Positions 14,464 through 16,464 of a stretch of DNA of 16,464 nt are shown here, piece after piece (positions within the stretch are counted from its first letter, which is position 1; every line of letters starts with the position of its first letter). Under the pieces are notes generated by a model that was given only the letters and a program-made list of their open reading frames with translations, did not search any database and was not told the DNA's origin. Source of the DNA: an uncultured Ruminococcus sp. (GTDB lineage Bacteria; Bacillota; Clostridia; Oscillospirales; Ruminococcaceae); the NCBI GenBank assembly GCA_900550695.1, contig URTF01000047.1:1-16464 (forward strand), given 5' to 3'. The position numbers and the translations under genes were made by a program.

Positions 14464-14475
14464 TATGTCAGACAA
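14440..14475. repeat. Paired 13-bp palindromic operators over the promoter
   Basis: TTATGTCAGACAA occurs exactly at 14440-14452 and 14463-14475. Each contains the palindrome TGTC-A-GACA, and centres are 23 bases apart. One copy fills the promoter spacer and the other covers the predicted transcription start. Such short paired palindromes suit binding by ribbon-helix-helix dimers, and the next gene encodes one, so autoregulation is likely. Confidence 0.7.
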
Positions 14476-14491
14476 AAGTTAGGAGGTGCAA

Positions 14492-14668
14492 ATGTTGTCA
14501 CCAAGAACAGGTCGTCCAACTCAAAATCCTAAGGAAGAACGCTTGACAGTACGAATTGACAATGAATGTTCTGAAATACTTTCAAATTATTGCAAAGAAC
14601 ATAATGTCAATAAAGGTGAAGCTATACGAATTGGAATAAAAAAGTTAAAGGACGATAAAAAGAAATAA
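14492..14668 (+). CDS. Small ribbon-helix-helix (Arc/Mnt/CopG-like) DNA-binding protein
   Basis: The 58-aa product has the RHH order. A basic leader (SPRTGRPTQNPK) is followed by the strand ERLTVRID (about 16-23). Helix A is NECSEILSNYCKEH, and the turn NVNKGEAIRIGIKKL forms helix B. It probably binds DNA as a dimer and represses its own promoter through the TGTCAGACA sites. The ATG at 14492 is preceded by AGGAGG with 5 bases between. A GTG at 14486 lies within that site and was rejected. Being upstream of an antirepressor gene, it may act like P22 Mnt or Arc. Confidence 0.82.
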   Translation: MLSPRTGRPTQNPKEERLTVRIDNECSEILSNYCKEHNVNKGEAIRIGIKKLKDDKKK

Positions 14669-14708
14669 ACTGTAAGTGTCAAGCTTCCAACTAACCACTT
14701 ACAGTTTA
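14666..14708 (+). repeat. 13-bp inverted repeat overlapping the repressor stop codon
   Basis: TAAACTGTAAGTG (14666-14678) pairs perfectly with CACTTACAGTTTA (14696-14708) around a 17-base loop. The left arm begins with the stop codon itself. No T run follows, so it is a poor intrinsic terminator. It may be an operator or an RNA hairpin controlling read-through toward the antirepressor. Confidence 0.6.
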
Positions 14709-14718
14709 CAGTACAAAA

Positions 14719-14785
14719 TCACAGAGGATTTGTTAAATCTATTATAACACTTCCTCTGTGAGATGTCAATGATTTTATGGAGGAA
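14719..14785 (+). promoter_or_regulatory. Leader hairpin able to alternate with the ribosome site
   Basis: TCACAGAGGA (14719-14728) pairs perfectly with TCCTCTGTGA (14752-14761). The right-arm bases TTCCTC (14751-14756) are also complementary to GAGGAA (14780-14785), the ribosome site of the next gene. The left arm could therefore free the ribosome site by capturing the anti-ribosome-site sequence. No clear promoter was found in this leader. Confidence 0.42.
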
Positions 14786-14793
14786 TTTTTATT

Positions 14794-15081
14794 ATGGAGA
14801 AACTTAATAACACAGCAAAGGTACTTACCGAACTTTACAACTCACTTGACAATCTCAATGAAATTGATGTAATGAATCTTTCAATTGAAGCCGATAACGT
14901 TGAAAGTGCGATAAATATGGCATCTGCATTTACGGCAAGCCTTGACGATTTCGAGAAACAGCAGGAGATCATTACAGGCTACAGGGTAATGAATTCTGTT
15001 CTCACTGTTTTGAAAAACAGAATTGACGGTATTTATGACAAATTATTTGATATTAACCGTCGGTTCCGTGAAATATTATAA
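14794..15081 (+). CDS. Unknown 95-aa helical protein
   Basis: I do not recognise the family. It is nearly all helical and acidic, with heptad-like leucine spacing (LTELYNSLDNLNEIDVMNLSIEADNVESAI, then VMNSVLTVLKNRIDGIYDKLFDI), suggesting a coiled-coil bundle or oligomer. No membrane segment, signal peptide or cysteine motif is present. GGAGG at 14779-14783 precedes the ATG, and the gene sits between the RHH repressor and the antirepressor. A regulatory or partner role with one of these is possible but not shown. Confidence 0.7.
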   Translation: MEKLNNTAKVLTELYNSLDNLNEIDVMNLSIEADNVESAINMASAFTASLDDFEKQQEIITGYRVMNSVLTVLKNRIDGIYDKLFDINRRFREIL

Positions 15082-15093
15082 GGCGGTGGCGTT

Positions 15094-15867
15094 ATGAATG
15101 ATTTACAGATATTCTCAAACCCCGAGTTCGGTTCGGTGAGGTGCATTGAAAAGGACGGCGAAGAATGGTTTGTCGGAAAGGACGTTGCTCTTGCACTCGG
15201 ATATTCCAAGCCGCTTGGTGCGATAGATAAACACGTTGATAAAGAGGACTCCCTGATTTGGGGAGTCCTCGACGGGAGAGGCTGTGTTCAGCAGACAAAG
15301 CTTATCAACGAAAGCGGTTTATATTCCCTTATCATATTAAGCGAGCTTCCCGGAGCGAGAAAATTCAAGAAGTGGATAACCTCGGAAGTCATACCCTCAA
15401 TAAGAAAAACGGGCGGCTACGGAGTTCCGCAGATGTCGCAGAGCGAGCTTATTTTGAAGATAGCACAGAACAATGTTGAGCTTGAACGCAGGATAGCTGC
15501 CGCAGAGAGCGAAACAAAGGCTGTTTCGGAAAAGCTTGACAATGCGCTCGATGTTTTCACCGCTCCGACTTCGGAGAACTGGAAGGACGAAACCAACCGC
15601 ATAATAAACCGAATGATCGAGGAATACAATCTCAATTACGGTGTATTCAGGCGCAAGCTTTATGATGAGCTTGAAAAATCCGCCCATTGTGACCTGACGG
15701 CAAGGCAGTCAAGGTTAAGGGGACGAATGGAAAAGGCAGGAGCTACATACGCCGAACGGCAGGCTATCTCGAAAATCGATATTATTTCCCGAGATGACAA
15801 GCTGAAAGCCATATTTGACGGAATCGTGCGGAAATATATGGCGAAATATATTATCAAGGCGGAATAG
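15094..15867 (+). CDS. Phage antirepressor: Bro-N domain with C-terminal ORF6C-like domain
   Basis: Residues about 1-107 are a Bro-N domain: EEWFVGKDVALALGY, the LINESGLYSLIILSELPGAR core and the FKKWITSEVIPSIRKTGGYG end are diagnostic. A coiled coil follows (about 122-152). The C-terminal region (about 160-255) reads as an ORF6C-type domain, with ENWKDETNRIINRMI, YGVFRRKLYDELEK and DDKLKAIFDGIVRKY. Antirepressors of this kind inactivate the prophage repressor and so favour induction. The ribosome site (AGGCGGTGG) is moderate. Its own terminator follows. An internal 10-bp perfect hairpin at 15244-15270 lies in the Bro-N coding part. Confidence 0.88.
   Translation: MNDLQIFSNPEFGSVRCIEKDGEEWFVGKDVALALGYSKPLGAIDKHVDKEDSLIWGVLDGRGCVQQTKLINESGLYSLIILSELPGARKFKKWITSEVIPSIRKTGGYGVPQMSQSELILKIAQNNVELERRIAAAESETKAVSEKLDNALDVFTAPTSENWKDETNRIINRMIEEYNLNYGVFRRKLYDELEKSAHCDLTARQSRLRGRMEKAGATYAERQAISKIDIISRDDKLKAIFDGIVRKYMAKYIIKAE
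15244..15270 (+). repeat. Perfect 10-bp hairpin inside the antirepressor gene
   Basis: GAGGACTCCC (15244-15253) and GGGAGTCCTC (15261-15270) form a perfect stem with a 7-base loop. It lies in the weakly conserved part of Bro-N (EDSLIWGVL), so it may be an RNA element or a chance result of codon choice. Confidence 0.5.
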
Positions 15868-15871
15868 ATTT

Positions 15872-15900
15872 AAAAGCACCTCTTATGGGGTGCTTTTTTA
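15872..15900 (+). terminator. Rho-independent terminator after the antirepressor
   Basis: GCACC (15876-15880) pairs with GGTGC (15889-15893), extended by flanking A and T runs and a C-G pair, with TTTTTT after the stem. It closes the repressor-antirepressor unit and separates it from the resumed tail genes. Confidence 0.85.
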
Positions 15901-15930
15901 TTCCCCTTTATACTATTATATATGTAATTC

Positions 15931-16000
15931 AACACACGTGCGTGTTAAAATGCGTGTTGGTGAGTGTTGACGTGTGTTGGTGCGTGTTGAAATGAGTGTT
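15931..16000 (+). repeat. Phased array of six GTGTT units plus one inverted unit
   Basis: The 7-mer GNGTGTT recurs with its GTGTT core starting at 15942, 15954, 15964, 15974, 15984 and 15996. The spacings are 12, 10, 10, 10 and 12 bases, so all units face the same side of the helix. An inverted copy, AACAC, lies at 15931-15935. Spacers are short and partly shared (GGT, GAC, GGT, and AAAAT or GAAAT at the ends). It looks like a cooperative protein-binding array or iteron set. Confidence 0.7.
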
Positions 16001-16006
16001 GAACAG

Positions 16007-16034
16007 ATCATTTTCGTGAGGTCACGGAAATGAT
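16007..16034. repeat. 12-bp hairpin with AGGT loop
   Basis: ATCATTTTCGTG (16007-16018) pairs with CACGGAAATGAT (16023-16034) with one T-G pair and a four-base AGGT loop. No T run follows, so an operator or RNA structural role is more likely than termination. Confidence 0.55.
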
Positions 16035-16058
16035 AACTGAATACAGCTTACAAGCGTT

Positions 16059-16086
16059 TTGGCAAGGACATAATTGTCCTTACCAA
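16059..16086. repeat. Dyad centred on TAAT before the small membrane gene
   Basis: AAGGACA (16064-16070) and TGTCCTT (16075-16081) flank TAAT. The stem extends past one mismatch with TTGG and CCAA. It lies about 40 bases before the next gene and could be an operator or a leader hairpin. Confidence 0.5.
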
Positions 16087-16126
16087 TGCGCTGTTTTTAT
16101 ACCCAAATTTCAGGAAAGGAGCGGAA

Positions 16127-16294
16127 ATGATGAAAGAAGCTATTGCCAAAATAATCGGCTCGGAGAAGTTCTTCCCTGCTTTGCTTATTTTGCTCGATAT
16201 CGGGGCGGCTATTGTTTATGCCAAGCACAGGGACTGGCGAAAGGTCATTTACTGGCTTGCGGCGGCTATTCTCAATGCGGCGGTAACATTTTAG
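16127..16294 (+). CDS. Small membrane protein preceding the tape measure gene
   Basis: This 55-aa protein begins MMKEAIAKIIGSEKFFPALL and has two hydrophobic segments, about residues 15-33 (FFPALLILLDIGAAIVY) and 40-55 (VIYWLAAAILNAAVTF), with a basic loop KHRDWRK between. AAAGGAG at 16115-16121 supports either ATG 16127 or the adjacent ATG 16130. Small two-helix membrane proteins of this sort occur just before tape measure genes in clostridial phages. Their role is unknown. A longer overlapping frame (16030-16398) lacks such features and is a shadow. Confidence 0.72.
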   Translation: MMKEAIAKIIGSEKFFPALLILLDIGAAIVYAKHRDWRKVIYWLAAAILNAAVTF

Positions 16295-16300
16295 CACGGT

Positions 16301-16317
16301 CGCATTTAAAATGCGTG
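16301..16317. repeat. Palindrome and partner of an array-edge repeat
   Basis: CGCATTT-A-AAATGCG (16301-16315) is a perfect 15-base dyad. TTAAAATGCGTG (16306-16317) is an exact 12-base copy of 15945-15956 at the edge of the GTGTT array. The two copies flank the small membrane gene and lie 361 bases apart. Confidence 0.5.
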
Positions 16318-16351
16318 CGTGAAATTTTAAAATACAGAAAGGGTGTTCAAA

Positions 16352-16464
16352 ATGGCAGACGGAGTTACTTCACAGGTACAGCACATTACCTCGCTTGACT
16401 TCGATATGACGAAGGCATTACAGCAGTTACAGGAATTGCAGGAGCGGTTCAACGCTGTTACACA
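16352..16464 (+). CDS. Tail tape measure protein, N-terminal fragment
   Basis: The ATG at 16352 is preceded by AAAGGGTG with suitable spacing. The 37 codons visible begin MADGVTSQVQHITSLDFDM and continue into an amphipathic, Gln/Leu/Glu-rich helix (KALQQLQELQERFN), typical of tape measure N-termini. The gene runs off the window's end. The tape measure sets tail length and is wrapped by the chaperone encoded at 11987-12672. It is separated from that chaperone by the accessory island, although these genes are normally adjacent. Confidence 0.72.
   Translation, partial: MADGVTSQVQHITSLDFDMTKALQQLQELQERFNAVT

Larger units (their letters stand above)
15901..16126. other. Non-coding structured stretch between antirepressor and late genes
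   Basis: This 226-base stretch has no convincing gene. It holds an AT-rich segment (15907-15925), the GTGTT array and two hairpins (16007-16034 and 16059-16086). A promoter for the resumed late genes is expected here, because terminators lie upstream. I see only weak -10-like candidates (TATACT 15909-15914, TATTAT 15914-15919). Confidence 0.6.
1..16464 (+). mobile_element. Late-gene region of a siphovirus-like phage or prophage
   Basis: Lysis genes, terminase, portal, protease/scaffold, major capsid, connectors, major tail protein, tail chaperone and tape measure start follow one another on the plus strand with short gaps, overlaps and strong ribosome sites. Neither end of the element, no integrase and no attachment site is visible, so the sequence alone does not tell a prophage from a free phage contig. 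The lysis cassette lies directly before the terminase, which suggests a circular or circularly permuted genome, or an unusual gene order. Confidence 0.93.

Noticed and set aside
15931..16000. GTGTT array as a CRISPR array
   Set aside because: Units are 7 bases with 3-5 base spacers, far too short for CRISPR, and no cas genes are present.
16030..16398. 122-codon open frame on the plus strand
   Set aside because: It runs through hairpins and across the small membrane gene and the tape measure start. The Cys/Tyr/Gly-rich composition is unlike a real protein, and it has no proper ribosome site.

Overview
The window is the late region of a tailed, siphovirus-like bacteriophage or prophage. The host is probably a Clostridia-type Firmicute, such as a Ruminococcus or Oscillospiraceae gut bacterium. 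This rests on strong AGGAGG-type ribosome sites, the protein flavour (phi-LC3-type holin, Bro-N/ORF6C antirepressor, cadherin-like beta-sandwich tail domain) and dense same-strand packing. No sheath gene is seen. One major tail protein, a frameshifting tail-assembly chaperone and the start of a tape measure protein point to a long non-contractile tail.

Layout: 19-1239 is the lysis cassette (zinc amidase with SH3 domain, holin, small membrane coiled-coil protein). 1248-2566 holds a 281-aa protein with ribbon-helix-helix-like stretches and a putative small terminase. 2563/2749-4134 is the large terminase. Its frame is open 62 codons further upstream and encodes a zinc-ribbon-like CxxC...CxxC segment. 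4158-8215 is portal, prohead protease fused to a scaffold (with an internal start), a small putative decoration protein and the major capsid protein. 8289-10739 is the connector/neck set. 10790-11908 is the major tail protein and 11987-12672 the tail chaperone pair, linked by a probable -1 frameshift. Hairpins follow both the capsid and the major tail genes.

The usual late order is then broken. About 3.4 kb of accessory DNA (12673-16126) lies between the tail chaperone and the tape measure region. It holds (i) a two-gene minus-strand operon, with its own promoter, for a coiled-coil lipoprotein and a zinc-ribbon membrane protein. These look like moron or lysogenic-conversion genes. It also holds (ii) a plus-strand regulatory set: a small ribbon-helix-helix repressor with a consensus promoter and palindromic operators, a 95-aa unknown, and a Bro-N antirepressor with its own terminator. 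The arrangement recalls the P22 immI region. Finally (iii) there is a non-coding stretch with a helically phased GTGTT array and two hairpins. Late genes resume at 16127 with a small membrane protein, and the tape measure gene starts at 16352 and runs off the window.

The strongest observations are the terminase start lost by an apparent ATG-to-ATA change inside an ATGA overlap, the frameshift signal at the tail chaperone, the nested scaffold start, and the embedded repressor/antirepressor and moron island with its operators. No similarity search was possible. Family names rest on reading motifs and on gene order.
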